From: Salinarimonas soli
Lineage (GTDB): Bacteria; Pseudomonadota; Alphaproteobacteria; Rhizobiales; Beijerinckiaceae
NCBI RefSeq assembly: GCF_008386575.1
Contig: NZ_VUOA01000018.1
Location: forward strand, 113,699 to 177,698
Reading direction: 5' to 3'
Length of the DNA: 64,000 nt
Positions 8,821 to 18,346 of the stretch are shown here, one piece after another. Each line of letters begins with the position of its first letter. The first letter of the stretch is position 1. Under the pieces are notes generated by a model. The model was not told the origin of the DNA. It did no database searches and saw nothing but the letters and a program-made list of their open reading frames with translations. The position numbers and the translations under genes are program-made.

Positions 8821-10245
8821 ATGCCCTCCTCTCGCCTTCGCGCGCCCTTGGCCGCCTGTCTCGCCGTCCTCGCCACGGGCGCTCTCGCGCAAGCGCCGAA
8901 CCAGCCCGGGGCCCCCCAGACCTCGGACCAGCCGGCCGCGAACTCGGCCTCGGCTCCTCCCTCGATCCAGTCGTCGCTCGGGCCCGCCGGCGATCCCGGC
9001 GGGGTGCGCTCCTTTCTCTCGTCGAAGGGGATCGACTACAGCCTCACATACATCGGCGAGGTGCTGCGCAACGCGCGGGGCGGCTCGCGCACGGGCACGA
9101 TCGGCCAGGGGCGCTTCGACCTGCAGATCGACGCCGATCTCGACAGGCTGCTCGGCTGGAAGGGCGCGGCCTTCCACACGAACCTCTACCAGATCCACGG
9201 CACCGGCCTGTCGCGCTACTACGTGAACAATCTGCTCGTCACGAGCGGGATCGAGGCCCTGCCCTCGACGCGGCTCTACGAGCTGTGGCTCGAGCAAAAG
9301 TTCCTTGAGGGGGCCGTCGCGATCCGCGCCGGGCAGCTCGCCGCCGACACCGAATTCTTCGTGAGCCAGACGGCCGGGCTCTTCGTGAACTCCACCTTCG
9401 GCTGGCCGGGTTACGCGGGCGCCAACCTGCCCTCCGGCGGCCCGGCCTACCCGCTGGCGACGCCCGGCGTGCGGGTGAAGCTCGCGCCAACCGACGGCGT
9501 CACGCTGATGGTCGGCCTGTTCAACGGTGACCCGGCGGGCCCCGCGAACGACATCGATCCGCAGCGGCGCAACCGGCGCGGCACGACGTTTCGCGTGAAC
9601 GATCCGCCGTTCCTCATCGCGGAGGGCGCCTACGCGTACGGCCTCGGGTCGAAAGACGCGGCGCTGCCAGGCACGGTGAAAGTGGGCTACTGGCACCATT
9701 TCGCGCGCTTCGACGCCCAGCGCTACGACGCGCTCGGGCTCTCCCTTGCCGACCCGTCGGGCACCGGCATCGCGCGGCGGCTCCCGGGCAACGACGGCGT
9801 CTACGCCATCGTCGACCAGACGCTCTACCGCCCTGCGGGCGCCGCGGACGGCGGCTTGTCGGCCTTCCTCCGGCTGGCCGCGTCCCCCGGCGACCGCAAC
9901 CTGATCTCGGCCTATGCCGACGCGGGCCTCGCCTATAAGGGCCTGCTGCCCGGGCGCCCGAACGACACGGCCGGGATCGGCGTCGCCTATGCTCGGATCT
10001 CGGATGCAGCGAGGGGCCTCGACCGGGACACGATCCTGTTCACCGGCACGCCCGGCATCGTGCGCAGCCGCGAGGCCCTGGTCGAGGTCACCTACCAGGC
10101 CGAGGTCGTCCCCGGCTGGACCGTGCAGCCCAACGTCCAGTACATCGCCCGCCCCGGCGGCGGCATCGCCAACCCGCGCGACCCGGACGGGGCTAAGCAG
10201 AAGGATGCGGTGGTGTTCGGGGCCCGCACCACGATCCGTTACTGA
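8821..10245 (+). CDS. Carbohydrate porin, OprB family
   Basis: A 474-residue outer-membrane beta-barrel. A signal peptide (about residues 1-23, ending ALAQA) is followed by a Pro/Ser/Ala-rich linker to residue 50, then the OprB domain. The domain pattern includes GIDYSLTYIGEVLRN, LYELWLEQKFLEGAVAIRAGQLAADTEFF and the FGWPGYAGANLPSGGPAYPLA segment. The C-terminus ends in a strand with terminal aromatic Tyr (TTIRY), as expected for barrel insertion. OprB proteins pass sugars or other small solutes; the actual substrate is unknown. It is monocistronic as far as can be seen. Confidence 0.9.
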   Translation: MPSSRLRAPLAACLAVLATGALAQAPNQPGAPQTSDQPAANSASAPPSIQSSLGPAGDPGGVRSFLSSKGIDYSLTYIGEVLRNARGGSRTGTIGQGRFDLQIDADLDRLLGWKGAAFHTNLYQIHGTGLSRYYVNNLLVTSGIEALPSTRLYELWLEQKFLEGAVAIRAGQLAADTEFFVSQTAGLFVNSTFGWPGYAGANLPSGGPAYPLATPGVRVKLAPTDGVTLMVGLFNGDPAGPANDIDPQRRNRRGTTFRVNDPPFLIAEGAYAYGLGSKDAALPGTVKVGYWHHFARFDAQRYDALGLSLADPSGTGIARRLPGNDGVYAIVDQTLYRPAGAADGGLSAFLRLAASPGDRNLISAYADAGLAYKGLLPGRPNDTAGIGVAYARISDAARGLDRDTILFTGTPGIVRSREALVEVTYQAEVVPGWTVQPNVQYIARPGGGIANPRDPDGAKQKDAVVFGARTTIRY

Positions 10246-10315
10246 CCATGGCCGACCGCCCCTTGCCTTAATGCGCCCATTCCCCTAGGGGCGGGGATCG
10301 CTCAGGAGCCCGCCC

Positions 10316-11623
10316 ATGGTCCCCCGCTATTCCCGCCCCGCCATGACGGCCATCTGGTCGCCCGAGACGAAGTTCCGCATCTGGTTCGAGATCGAGGCGC
10401 ATGCCACGACGGCGCTGGCGGAGCTCGGCGTGGTGCCGGAGGAGGCGGCGCGGACCGTCTGGGAGAAGGGGTCGCAGGCCGTGTTCGACGTCGAGCGCAT
10501 CGACGCCATCGAACGCGAGGTGAAGCACGACGTCATCGCCTTCCTGACGCACCTGTCCGAGATCGTCGGCCCGGAGGCGCGCTTCGTCCACCAGGGCATG
10601 ACGTCCTCGGACGTGCTCGACACCTGCCTCAACGTGCAGCTCACCCGCGCCGCCGATATCCTCATCGCCGACATCGACGCGCTGCTCGCGGCCCTGAAGC
10701 GCCGGGCCTTCGAGCACAAGTCCACGCCGACCATCGGCCGCTCCCACGGCATCCACGCCGAGCCCACCACCTTCGGCGTGAAGCTCGCCCAGGCCTATGC
10801 CGAGTTCGATCGCTGCCGCGAGCGCATGGTGGCCGCACGCCGCGAGATCGCGACCTGCGCCATCTCGGGCGCTGTGGGCACCTACGCCAACATCGACCCG
10901 CGGGTGGAGGAATACGTGGCGCGCAAGATGGAGCTCGCGCCTGAGCCCGTCTCGACGCAGGTCGTCCCCCGCGACCGGCACGCCATGTTCTTTGCGACGC
11001 TCGCCGTCGTCGCCTCCTCCATCGAGCGCCTCGCCACCGAGGTGCGCCATCTCCAGCGCACCGAGGTGCTGGAGGCGGAGGAGTTCTTCTCCGAGGGGCA
11101 GAAGGGCTCCTCGGCCATGCCCCACAAGCGCAATCCCGTGCTCACCGAGAACCTCACCGGCCTCGCCCGCATGGTGCGCGCCTATTGCATTCCGGCGATG
11201 GAGAACGTGGCGCTCTGGCACGAGCGCGACATCTCGCACTCTTCCGTCGAGCGCATGATCGGCCCCGACGCCACGATCACGCTCGACTTCGCGCTCGCAC
11301 GCCTCACAGGCGTGATCGACAAGCTCGTGGTCTACCCCGAGAACATGCAGAAGAACCTGGATCGCCTCGGCGGCCTGATCCACTCGCAGCGCGTGCTCCT
11401 GGCGCTGACCCAGAAGGGCGCCTCCCGCGAGGACGCCTATCGCCTTGTCCAGCGCAACGCGATGCCCGTGTGGCGCGGCCAGGGCGATTTCCTCACCCTG
11501 CTCAAGGCGGACCCGGAGGTCCGGGCGCGGCTGTCGGGCGAGGAGCTCGAGGCCCTGTTCGACCTCGGTTATCACCTCAAGCACGTGGACACGATCTTTC
11601 GGCGGGTGTTCGGCACGGCGTAG
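10316..11623 (+). CDS. purB: Adenylosuccinate lyase
   Basis: Cleaves SAICAR to AICAR and adenylosuccinate to AMP plus fumarate in purine synthesis. The 435-residue chain carries the fumarase/aspartase signature GSSAMPHKRNP (catalytic serine loop, about residue 265). The motif TSSDVLDT and the GRSHGIHAEPT segment with the catalytic His are also present. The N-terminus MVPRYSRPAMTAIWSPETKF matches the usual bacterial start. purF, another purine gene, is 12 kb downstream but not in an operon with it. Confidence 0.97.
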   Translation: MVPRYSRPAMTAIWSPETKFRIWFEIEAHATTALAELGVVPEEAARTVWEKGSQAVFDVERIDAIEREVKHDVIAFLTHLSEIVGPEARFVHQGMTSSDVLDTCLNVQLTRAADILIADIDALLAALKRRAFEHKSTPTIGRSHGIHAEPTTFGVKLAQAYAEFDRCRERMVAARREIATCAISGAVGTYANIDPRVEEYVARKMELAPEPVSTQVVPRDRHAMFFATLAVVASSIERLATEVRHLQRTEVLEAEEFFSEGQKGSSAMPHKRNPVLTENLTGLARMVRAYCIPAMENVALWHERDISHSSVERMIGPDATITLDFALARLTGVIDKLVVYPENMQKNLDRLGGLIHSQRVLLALTQKGASREDAYRLVQRNAMPVWRGQGDFLTLLKADPEVRARLSGEELEALFDLGYHLKHVDTIFRRVFGTA

Positions 11624-11650
11624 GGCGTCCCGTGGCATGGGACAACGCCC

Positions 11651-12064
11651 ATGCTTCACCCCGCTCTCACGGCTCAGGCCATCCTCTCCGCCGCCCGCGC
11701 AGGCCGCTATCTTGCCTTCGCGGACGTTGCAGAGGCGAACGGGGCCGAGTGGCGGCGGGTGCGGCGGCAGATGGGGGCGCATCTCAAGGGCGTGTGCGCT
11801 CTCGCGATGGAGCGCGGCGGGCCGATGATCTCGTCGGTCGTGGTGAACCGCCGCCACGTGGCGACTGGTGCCATGGAACCCGAGACGCTTGCGGGCTTCC
11901 TGGCCGCGGCGCGCGAGCTCGGATTCACGGTGGAGGACGCCGAGCGGTTCCTGCGCGCCCAGCAGGCCGCCACCCACGCCTTCGCGGCATCGTCTGTGGG
12001 TCTCGCGCTCGGCCGTGCGGGGCCGCTCTTTTCCGGGAGCCCGGAAAACCCCACAATGGGCTGA
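11651..12064 (+). CDS. Conserved hypothetical protein (137 aa)
   Basis: A small soluble protein with no recognised domain. The stretch RYLAFADVAEANGAEWRRVRRQMGAHLKGVCALAMERGGPMISSVVVN looks like a conserved core; its shape (tyrosine-containing entry, helix, then G-P before a beta-strand) resembles small proteins tied to MGMT-like or endonuclease folds, but that is only an impression. Its stop overlaps the start of the downstream hydrolase by one base (TGATG), so the two are probably coupled. Confidence 0.7.
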   Translation: MLHPALTAQAILSAARAGRYLAFADVAEANGAEWRRVRRQMGAHLKGVCALAMERGGPMISSVVVNRRHVATGAMEPETLAGFLAAARELGFTVEDAERFLRAQQAATHAFAASSVGLALGRAGPLFSGSPENPTMG

Positions 12065-12618
12065 TGCGAACGTTCGAGTGCGACATCCTCATCGTCCCGG
12101 GTCTCGGCAATTCCGGGCCCGATCATTGGCAGACCCGCTGGGAGCGCCAGCTCTCCACGGCGCGCCGGGTCCGGCAGGCGGATTACGAGCGGCCCCGGCC
12201 CCAGCCCTGGATCGAGACCCTGGTGCGGGCCGTGGCGCCCGCGCAACGCCCCGTGGTGCTCGTCGCCCACAGCCTCGGCGTCGTGACTATCGCGGCGGCG
12301 GCCGAGCGCCTGGCGGGCACGCGGGTGGCCGGCGCCTTCCTCGTGACCCCGCCCGATCTCGACGACGAGAGCCGGCGTCCTCCCGCCATCGACCCCGGCT
12401 TCGCGCCGATGCCGCGCGCGCCCCTGCCCTTCCCGAGCGTTCTCGTGGCGAGCCGGACCGATCCCTATTGCGCTTACGAGCGCGCCGAGGATTTCGCCTT
12501 CGCCTGGGGCAGCGCCCTGGTCGACGCGGGCGACGCCGGCCACCTCAACACGGAAAGCGGGCACGGCCCCTGGCCGGAGGGCCTGATGCGCTTTGCAGGG
12601 CTGCTGAGGCAGCTCTGA
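12064..12618 (+). CDS. RBBP9/YdeN-family alpha/beta hydrolase
   Basis: A 184-residue serine hydrolase. The N-terminal IVPGLGNSGPDHWQTRWE is the family signature. The catalytic triad can be read as Ser in AHSLG (about residue 66), Asp in SRTDPY (about 136) and His in DAGHLN (about 160). Family members are small esterases of unknown physiological substrate. The ATG overlaps the stop of the preceding small gene. Confidence 0.88.
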   Translation: MRTFECDILIVPGLGNSGPDHWQTRWERQLSTARRVRQADYERPRPQPWIETLVRAVAPAQRPVVLVAHSLGVVTIAAAAERLAGTRVAGAFLVTPPDLDDESRRPPAIDPGFAPMPRAPLPFPSVLVASRTDPYCAYERAEDFAFAWGSALVDAGDAGHLNTESGHGPWPEGLMRFAGLLRQL

Positions 12619-12722
12619 GCCAACGATCGGCGGGCCGGTCGAAAGCGCACCCCGAATTTAACGCAATTTCCACGGGTCTGGGGGAAAGCTCACGCCTTCT
12701 CTCCGAGCACCGCCCCAGCCCC

Positions 12723-15383
12723 ATGGTCGGATCTGCTGCCCAAGCCACGCGACCCGGCCGCCTCAGGTCGGCCTCGTCCTTCACCGCGACGGTCTGGACC
12801 GGCATCGCGCTGGTCTGCCTCGCCTTGGCGGCGTCGCTCGGCTGGTCGTCCTGGCAGGCGCGGGAACGCGTTCTGGACGCCGCGTCGCATCAGGTGGAGA
12901 ACCTCGCGTCGGTCCTGAGGGGCCACACCGCCCGCACCTTCGGCGAGATCGACCTTCTCCTGCGCCTCGCGGCCGAGGAGCACGCCGCAGCCCGTGGAGC
13001 CTCCCGCTCCTCGTTGGTGAAAGCCGCCCTGAGCGACGGCTCCCGCCTCGTTGCGCTGCGCACGCTCGATCCCCGGTCGGGGCGGCTGATCGACGGCGAG
13101 CGGGCGGATGCCGCGGCTCTCGAACGCCTCGACGCGGCTGCGCTCCAAGCGCATGTCGGGATCGCCGCGAACGAGCTTCGCGTCGGCGATCCCGTGCTCG
13201 ACCGGGAGCACGGGACCTGGATCATCGGCGTGAGCCGCCGCATCCGCGACGCCGGCCGCGGGCTCGACGTGATCGTGGTCGCCGCCGTGGATGCCCGCGT
13301 CATGCGCGACGTCTACGAGCGGGTCGACGTAGGCCCCGGCGGCGCCGTGACCCTGTTCAACGCCAACGGCGTGGTCCTGGCGCGGCGGCCGAACGGCGAG
13401 AACCGGATCGGGCAGCGCTTCGACCGCCTGCCCCTGTTCCAGGCGCCCTACGCCGCCCAGCAGAGCGGCATCTACACGACCGGCAGCGCCACGATCGACG
13501 GAAAGCCGCGCATCGTGGCGTTCCGGCGGTTGGGCGAATTCCCCCTCGTCCTTTCGGCTGCCCTCGCGCTCGACGACGTGCTGGCCCCCTGGTGGCGCGA
13601 CACCCTGAGCAGCCTCAGCCTCCTTCCGGTCGCCGTCGCGATCCTCGTGGGCTTCGGAGCGCTCCTCGACCGCGAGGCCCGCCGGCGCAGCCAGGCTGAG
13701 GCGCAGGCGACGCAGAAGTCGGCCGTGCTCGAGGCGACCCTGGAGAACATGGACCAGGGCATCATGATGATCGACGCCGACCTGAAGGTGCAGGTGCACA
13801 ACAGCCGCGCCCTGGAGCTCCTGGATCTGCCGGCCGATCTCCTCGCCGGGCGCCCGCATTTCCACGATGTGACCCGCCATCAGTTCGACACGGGCGACTT
13901 CGAGAACGCGGACGAAGCCTTCCGCAAATGGGTGGAGGCCGGCGGCATAGCGCTCGCGCACCAATGCTACGAGCGCGAGCGGCCCAACGGCCGGGTGCTC
14001 GAGATCCGCACCGTGCCGCTGGAAACCGGCGGGGCCGTGCGCACCTACACGGACGTGACGGCCCGCAAGCAGGCGGAGCGGCGCATCGAGCACATGGCGC
14101 GCCACGATGCCCTCACGGGCCTTGCCAACCGGGTGCTCTTCCGCGAGCGGCTGGAGGGGGCCCTCGGACGCTGCGCGGACCGCGGGGAGACGGCCGCCGT
14201 CCTCTGCCTCGACCTCGATCAGTTCAAGGCCGTCAACGACACGCTGGGCCACTCGGTGGGCGACGTGCTCCTCAAGGAGGTGGCGGCCCGGATCGTCGAG
14301 GCGGTGCGCGCGCGCGACATCGTCGCCAGGCTCGGCGGCGACGAGTTCGCCATCCTCCAGGTCGGGCTCGGCGAGCCCGAAGCCGCCGCAGCCCTCGCCG
14401 CACGCCTCGTGGAGGCGCTCGGGCGCTCGTTCATGGTCGACGGCCAGCTCATCAATGTCGGCACGAGCATCGGGATCGCCCTCGCCCCGGCCGACGGTCT
14501 CGATCCGGATCTCCTGCTCAAGAACGCCGATCTCGCGCTCTACAAGGCGAAGGCCGACGGACGCGGCACGTTCCGGTTCTTCGAGAGCGCGATGGACAAG
14601 GAGGTCCAGAACCGCCGCGCCCTCGAGCTGGACATGCGCGAGGCCATGGCGGCCGGCGAGTTCGAGCTGCACTACCAGCCCCTCCTCGATCTCGCCCGCG
14701 ACCGGATCGTCGGCTTCGAGGCGCTGGTGCGCTGGAATCATCCCTCCCGCGGGACGATCTCCCCTGGAATCTTCATTCCCGTCGCCGAGGACACGGGCCT
14801 CATCGTGCCGCTCGGCGAGTGGGTCCTGCGCGAAGCGTGCGCCGAAGCCGCCCGTTGGCCGGCGGACGTGCGGGTCTCGGTCAACGTCTCGGCCGTTCAG
14901 TTCCGCCAGCGCAATCTGGTCCAGCTCGTAATGTCGGCCCTTGCGAGCTCCGGGCTTGCGCCAGGGCGCCTGGAGCTGGAGATCACCGAGTCGGTGCTCA
15001 TGCAGGAGAGCGAGGCCTCCGTGCGCATCCTCCACCAGCTGCGGGCGCTCGGCGTGCGCATCGCCATGGACGATTTCGGCACGGGTTATTCCAGCTTGAG
15101 CTACCTGCGCCGCTTCCCCTTCGACAAGATCAAGATCGACCGCTCGTTCGTGAAGGAGCTCTCGGCCAACCCGGAGAGCACCGCGATCGTGCGCGCCATC
15201 GTCAGCCTCGGGCGCAGCCTCGGCATCTCGACGACGGCGGAGGGCGTCGAAACCCACGAGCAGCTGGAGATCGTGCGCGCCGAGGGCTGCACGGAGATCC
15301 AGGGCTATCTCCTCAGCCCGCCGCGCCCGGCCCGCGACGCGGTGCCGCTTCTCTTCCGCCAGCACCGCAGCGCGGTGGCCTGA
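12723..15383 (+). CDS. Membrane GGDEF-EAL protein with CACHE and PAS domains
   Basis: An 886-residue cyclic-di-GMP enzyme. A membrane helix (about 20-42) is followed by a periplasmic CACHE-type sensor and a second helix (about 297-315). Next come a PAS domain (about 335-450, with MDQGIMMIDADL), GGDEF (RLGGDEF at about 534) and EAL (EALVRW at about 666). The GGDEF active-site motif is intact. In the EAL domain, EALVRW, the NVSAVQF region, E.TES and DDFGTGYSSL are present, so both synthesis and breakdown of c-di-GMP are possible. The start at MVGSAAQATRP is chosen because the frame upstream lies inside the hydrolase gene. Confidence 0.93.
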   Translation: MVGSAAQATRPGRLRSASSFTATVWTGIALVCLALAASLGWSSWQARERVLDAASHQVENLASVLRGHTARTFGEIDLLLRLAAEEHAAARGASRSSLVKAALSDGSRLVALRTLDPRSGRLIDGERADAAALERLDAAALQAHVGIAANELRVGDPVLDREHGTWIIGVSRRIRDAGRGLDVIVVAAVDARVMRDVYERVDVGPGGAVTLFNANGVVLARRPNGENRIGQRFDRLPLFQAPYAAQQSGIYTTGSATIDGKPRIVAFRRLGEFPLVLSAALALDDVLAPWWRDTLSSLSLLPVAVAILVGFGALLDREARRRSQAEAQATQKSAVLEATLENMDQGIMMIDADLKVQVHNSRALELLDLPADLLAGRPHFHDVTRHQFDTGDFENADEAFRKWVEAGGIALAHQCYERERPNGRVLEIRTVPLETGGAVRTYTDVTARKQAERRIEHMARHDALTGLANRVLFRERLEGALGRCADRGETAAVLCLDLDQFKAVNDTLGHSVGDVLLKEVAARIVEAVRARDIVARLGGDEFAILQVGLGEPEAAAALAARLVEALGRSFMVDGQLINVGTSIGIALAPADGLDPDLLLKNADLALYKAKADGRGTFRFFESAMDKEVQNRRALELDMREAMAAGEFELHYQPLLDLARDRIVGFEALVRWNHPSRGTISPGIFIPVAEDTGLIVPLGEWVLREACAEAARWPADVRVSVNVSAVQFRQRNLVQLVMSALASSGLAPGRLELEITESVLMQESEASVRILHQLRALGVRIAMDDFGTGYSSLSYLRRFPFDKIKIDRSFVKELSANPESTAIVRAIVSLGRSLGISTTAEGVETHEQLEIVRAEGCTEIQGYLLSPPRPARDAVPLLFRQHRSAVA

Positions 15384-15639
15384 GCGCGTCCGCCCGCGGC
15401 TTTCGAGGCCCGGAGCGCCGGTGCCCCTTGCTTTCCGCCGCCAAACCCTCTATGCCGCGCGCTTCGCTCATCCCTTGGCCGGGGGCTGAACGGGCGGCGC
15501 TTTGGATTGATCCGGAGCGCAGGACCCCAGGGTCCGTCGCCCGGTGTCTCCGCCTTCGACAACCGCTCGGGCCTTTCGCAGGGCTCGAAGGGCTTGGCGC
15601 CGGGGATGAGACGAGTAAGGAACTCGAGAAAGGCCGAAC

Positions 15640-16053
15640 ATGCCTCTGTATGAGCACGTGTTCCTGGCGCGGCAGGACATCTCGCCGCAACAGGTCGATA
15701 CCCTCGTCGAACAGTTCAAGGGGGTCGTCGAGGCGAATGGCGGCTCGGTCGCGAAGACCGAGCTCTGGGGGATGAAGACCCTCGCCTTTCGCATCAAGAA
15801 GAACCGCAAGGCGCACTTCACCATGTTCAACATCGAAGCCCCGCACGCCGCGGTGGCCGAGATGGAGCGTCAGATGCGCATCAACGAGGACATCATCCGC
15901 TTCATGACCTTGAAGGTCGAGGAGTTCGAGGAAGGTCCGTCCGCGATGATGCAGAAGCGCGATCGGGACGAGCGCAAGGACCGCGAGCGCGGTCGTCGCC
16001 GTGACGACGAGGGTGGCGAGTTCGGCGCCCCCGTGACCGGTGAGGAGGCTTGA
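15640..16053 (+). CDS. rpsF: 30S ribosomal protein S6
   Basis: Ribosomal small subunit protein that binds 16S rRNA as a pair with S18. The 137-residue chain starts [15 protein letters not shown] and has the family core ([30 protein letters not shown]). The C-terminal tail is long and charged ([18 protein letters not shown]), as in other alphaproteobacteria. First gene of the rpsF-rpsR-DUF2232-rplI block; the gap to rpsR is two bases. Confidence 0.98.
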   Translation: MPLYEHVFLARQDISPQQVDTLVEQFKGVVEANGGSVAKTELWGMKTLAFRIKKNRKAHFTMFNIEAPHAAVAEMERQMRINEDIIRFMTLKVEEFEEGPSAMMQKRDRDERKDRERGRRRDDEGGEFGAPVTGEEA

Positions 16054-16055
16054 TC

Positions 16056-16310
16056 ATGGCTACTGCTCCCGCAGCCGGCGGCGGCGCCCGCCGCCCCTTC
16101 TTCCGCCGCCGCAAGACCTGCCCGTTCTCGGGCGCCGGCGCGCCGAAGATCGACTACAAGGACGTGAAGCTGCTCTCGCGCTACATCTCGGAGCGCGGCA
16201 AGATCGTCCCGTCCCGCATTACCGCGGTGTCGGCCAAGAAGCAGCGCGAGCTCGCTCAGGCGATCAAGCGCGCCCGGATCCTGGGCCTCCTGCCCTTCGT
16301 GATCCGCTAG
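16056..16310 (+). CDS. rpsR: 30S ribosomal protein S18
   Basis: An 84-residue protein with the S18 core [50 protein letters not shown]. The start ATG at 16056 is preceded by GAGGAGG; a TTG two codons upstream is less likely. It is co-transcribed with rpsF. A GC hairpin lies shortly after the stop. Confidence 0.98.
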   Translation: MATAPAAGGGARRPFFRRRKTCPFSGAGAPKIDYKDVKLLSRYISERGKIVPSRITAVSAKKQRELAQAIKRARILGLLPFVIR

Positions 16311-16317
16311 GAACCCC

Positions 16318-16342
16318 GGGCCGCGCCTCTCTGGCGCGGCCC
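16318..16342 (+). terminator. GC hairpin after rpsR
   Basis: A perfect 10-bp stem (GGGCCGCGCC / GGCGCGGCCC) with a five-base loop starts about eight bases after the rpsR stop. There is no U-tract, so it may be a partial terminator, a processing site or an mRNA-stabilising hairpin that lowers expression of the downstream membrane gene. Confidence 0.5.
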
Positions 16343-16410
16343 TCCTCAGACGCTGGGACGGACGCGATCCGCCCCTAACCCTGCGGCATGGCAGCGGGAC
16401 AGCGGGATCC

Positions 16411-17391
16411 ATGAATTTCCTATCCGTCGGCATCGGCGCGGGGCTGGTCTCCGCACTCCTGATCGCGGTGCTCGCCAAGGGCACGCCGCTCGCGCTGCTG
16501 CTGTTCCTCCTCGCTCCCGTTCCCGTGCTCATCGCCGCGCTCGGCTGGAACCACCGGGCGGGCCTCGTCGCGACCGCCGTGGGCGGCACCGCCATCGCGC
16601 TCGTGTCGGGTCCGGCGGAGGGCTTCGGCTACGTGCTCGGCACCGCGCTGCCGGCTTGGTGGCTCGCTTATCTGGCCCTGCTGGGGCGCGGGGACGCGGC
16701 GGGGGTCGTCGAGTGGTATCCCACCGGCCGCCTCCTGGCCTGGATCGCCGGCACCGCCGCCCTGACGCTGCTCGCCGCCGCCCTCGTGTCCACGGGCAGC
16801 TACGATGCGTTCCAGGAAAACTCCCGCCAGATCGCCGAGCTGTTCGTGCGGGCGCAGACGAACACGCCGCGCGGGACGCCGATTCCGAATGTCGGGGACA
16901 TTCCGGCGAGCGTGATCATCGACCGCTTCGCCAACGCGGCGCCGATCTTCGCGGCGCAGGGCTTCACGCTCATCCTGGCCTTCTACGTGTGGCTCGGGGC
17001 GAAGGTCGTCGCGATGTCGGGGCGCCTGCCCCGCCCATGGCCGCCTCTGCCCGAGACCCTGATGCCGCGCATGGTGCTCGCCATCCTGGCGGGCGCAGTG
17101 CTGCTCGCCAATCTCGGCGGCTTCGTCGCGGTGTTCGGGCTGGCGCTCGCGGGCGCCATCACCATGGCCTTCGCGCTCCAGGGGCTCGCCGGGCTCCACG
17201 ACGTCACCCGCGGCCGTTCCGGGCGCGTCGCAATCCTGTCGATCGCCTATCTCCTCCTCTTCATGTCGCAGGGGCTCGTGCTCGGGCCTCTGTTCCTCTT
17301 CGGGATCGCCGACACGGCACTCGGCCTGCGCCGGCGCCTCCGGGCGCGCCCGGCGTCAGGCCCACCCGCCGGCCCGACACCCCTTGCCTGA
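16411..17391 (+). CDS. DUF2232 family membrane protein
   Basis: A 326-residue protein with about eight hydrophobic helices and a C-terminal cytoplasmic tail. Its position between rpsR and rplI and its length match the DUF2232 (YybS-like) family seen at this spot in many Hyphomicrobiales. The function is unknown; the fold recalls small-molecule transporter or energy-coupling (S-component-like) membrane proteins. The rplI start follows after 34 bases. Confidence 0.8.
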   Translation: MNFLSVGIGAGLVSALLIAVLAKGTPLALLLFLLAPVPVLIAALGWNHRAGLVATAVGGTAIALVSGPAEGFGYVLGTALPAWWLAYLALLGRGDAAGVVEWYPTGRLLAWIAGTAALTLLAAALVSTGSYDAFQENSRQIAELFVRAQTNTPRGTPIPNVGDIPASVIIDRFANAAPIFAAQGFTLILAFYVWLGAKVVAMSGRLPRPWPPLPETLMPRMVLAILAGAVLLANLGGFVAVFGLALAGAITMAFALQGLAGLHDVTRGRSGRVAILSIAYLLLFMSQGLVLGPLFLFGIADTALGLRRRLRARPASGPPAGPTPLA

Positions 17392-17425
17392 ACCGTCTTC
17401 CACATCACCTGAAAGGACCAGTCCC

Positions 17426-17992
17426 ATGGAAGTCATCCTCCTCGAACGCGTGGCCAAGCTCGGCCAGATGGGTGAGACCGTGCGCGTGCGCGACGGCTTC
17501 GCCCGCAACTTCCTCCTGCCGCGCGGCAAGGCCCTGCGCGCCACGAAGGACAACAAGGAGCGCTTCGAGCAGCAGCGCGCCCAGCTCGAGGCCCGCAACC
17601 TCGAGCGTAAGTCCGAGGCACAGGGCGTTGCCGAGAAGCTGCAGGGTAAGAGCTTCGTGGTGATCCGCCAGGCCGGCGAGTCGGGCGTGCTCTACGGCTC
17701 GGTCTCGACCCGCGACATGGCCGAGACGATCTCGAAGGAGGGCTTCTCGATCGATCGCCAGCAGGTGGTGCTCAACCTGCCGATCAAGACGCTCGGCGTC
17801 CACACGGTGCCCGTCGCCCTCCACCCGGAGGTCGAGGTGACGGTGTCGATCAACGTCGCCCGCAGCCCCGATGAGGCCGAGCGCCAGGCTCGCGGCGAGA
17901 GCGTCTCGACCCGCGAGGAGATGAACCTCGACGATCTCGGCCTCGAGGTCGGCGCCGCGCTCGCCGACGCCGGCGACGACGACGACCGCTGA
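17426..17992 (+). CDS. rplI: 50S ribosomal protein L9
   Basis: Large subunit protein of 188 residues that binds 23S rRNA near the L1 stalk. The start [21 protein letters not shown] is the canonical L9 N-terminus, with GAAAGGA ahead of it. The central helix (about residues 40-80) links the N-domain to the C-domain ([30 protein letters not shown]). The acidic tail after residue 150 is typical of alphaproteobacterial L9. A strong terminator follows. Confidence 0.98.
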   Translation: MEVILLERVAKLGQMGETVRVRDGFARNFLLPRGKALRATKDNKERFEQQRAQLEARNLERKSEAQGVAEKLQGKSFVVIRQAGESGVLYGSVSTRDMAETISKEGFSIDRQQVVLNLPIKTLGVHTVPVALHPEVEVTVSINVARSPDEAERQARGESVSTREEMNLDDLGLEVGAALADAGDDDDR

Positions 17993-18020
17993 GCCGCACG
18001 GCTCCGCGCCTGTCACCCGA

Positions 18021-18052
18021 CGCTCCCGGCCGGACACGGCCGGGAGCGTTTT
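18021..18052 (+). terminator. Intrinsic terminator after rplI
   Basis: A perfect 12-bp stem (CGCTCCCGGCCG / CGGCCGGGAGCG) with a four-base loop is followed directly by TTTTCGTGTG. It lies 28 bases after the rplI stop and should end the rpsF-rplI transcript. Confidence 0.9.
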
Positions 18053-18120
18053 CGTGTGCGGACGGGCCCCCTCCGCCCAAGCTTCAAGCTTGAGCGCGTT
18101 CCCTATCCGTTCTAGACTTC

Positions 18121-18150
18121 GCGCTCCCGGTCGGCCACGATCGGGAGTGC
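18121..18150. terminator. Second hairpin resembling the rplI terminator
   Basis: A 13-bp stem (GCGCTCCCGGTCG / CGATCGGGAGTGC) with two G-T pairs and a four-base loop is followed by TGTCGTTCTTG. The stem closely resembles the rplI terminator 100 bases upstream, which suggests a duplicated terminator. The rest of the 17993-18346 gap holds no gene and must include the dnaB promoter. Confidence 0.55.
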
Positions 18151-18346
18151 TGTCGTTCTTGAGGTCCGGTTAACGATCCCGCTCTAGCGGTGAGAGGTGT
18201 GCGGCGTCCCGGCGCATCCGATTCGGCCTGTGTGAATCGGGGATTGCGGGGGTCGCACGCCGCGGCACCGTCGCGGCAACGGTTTCGGCATGAAGAGTCG
18301 AATCCGACCGACACTCGCGAATCGACCGTCGAAGCTGGAGCTCGCC

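Noticed and set aside
12690-15365. 891-codon open frame opposite the GGDEF-EAL gene
   Set aside because: Antisense shadow; GGDEF and EAL motifs are on the plus strand.
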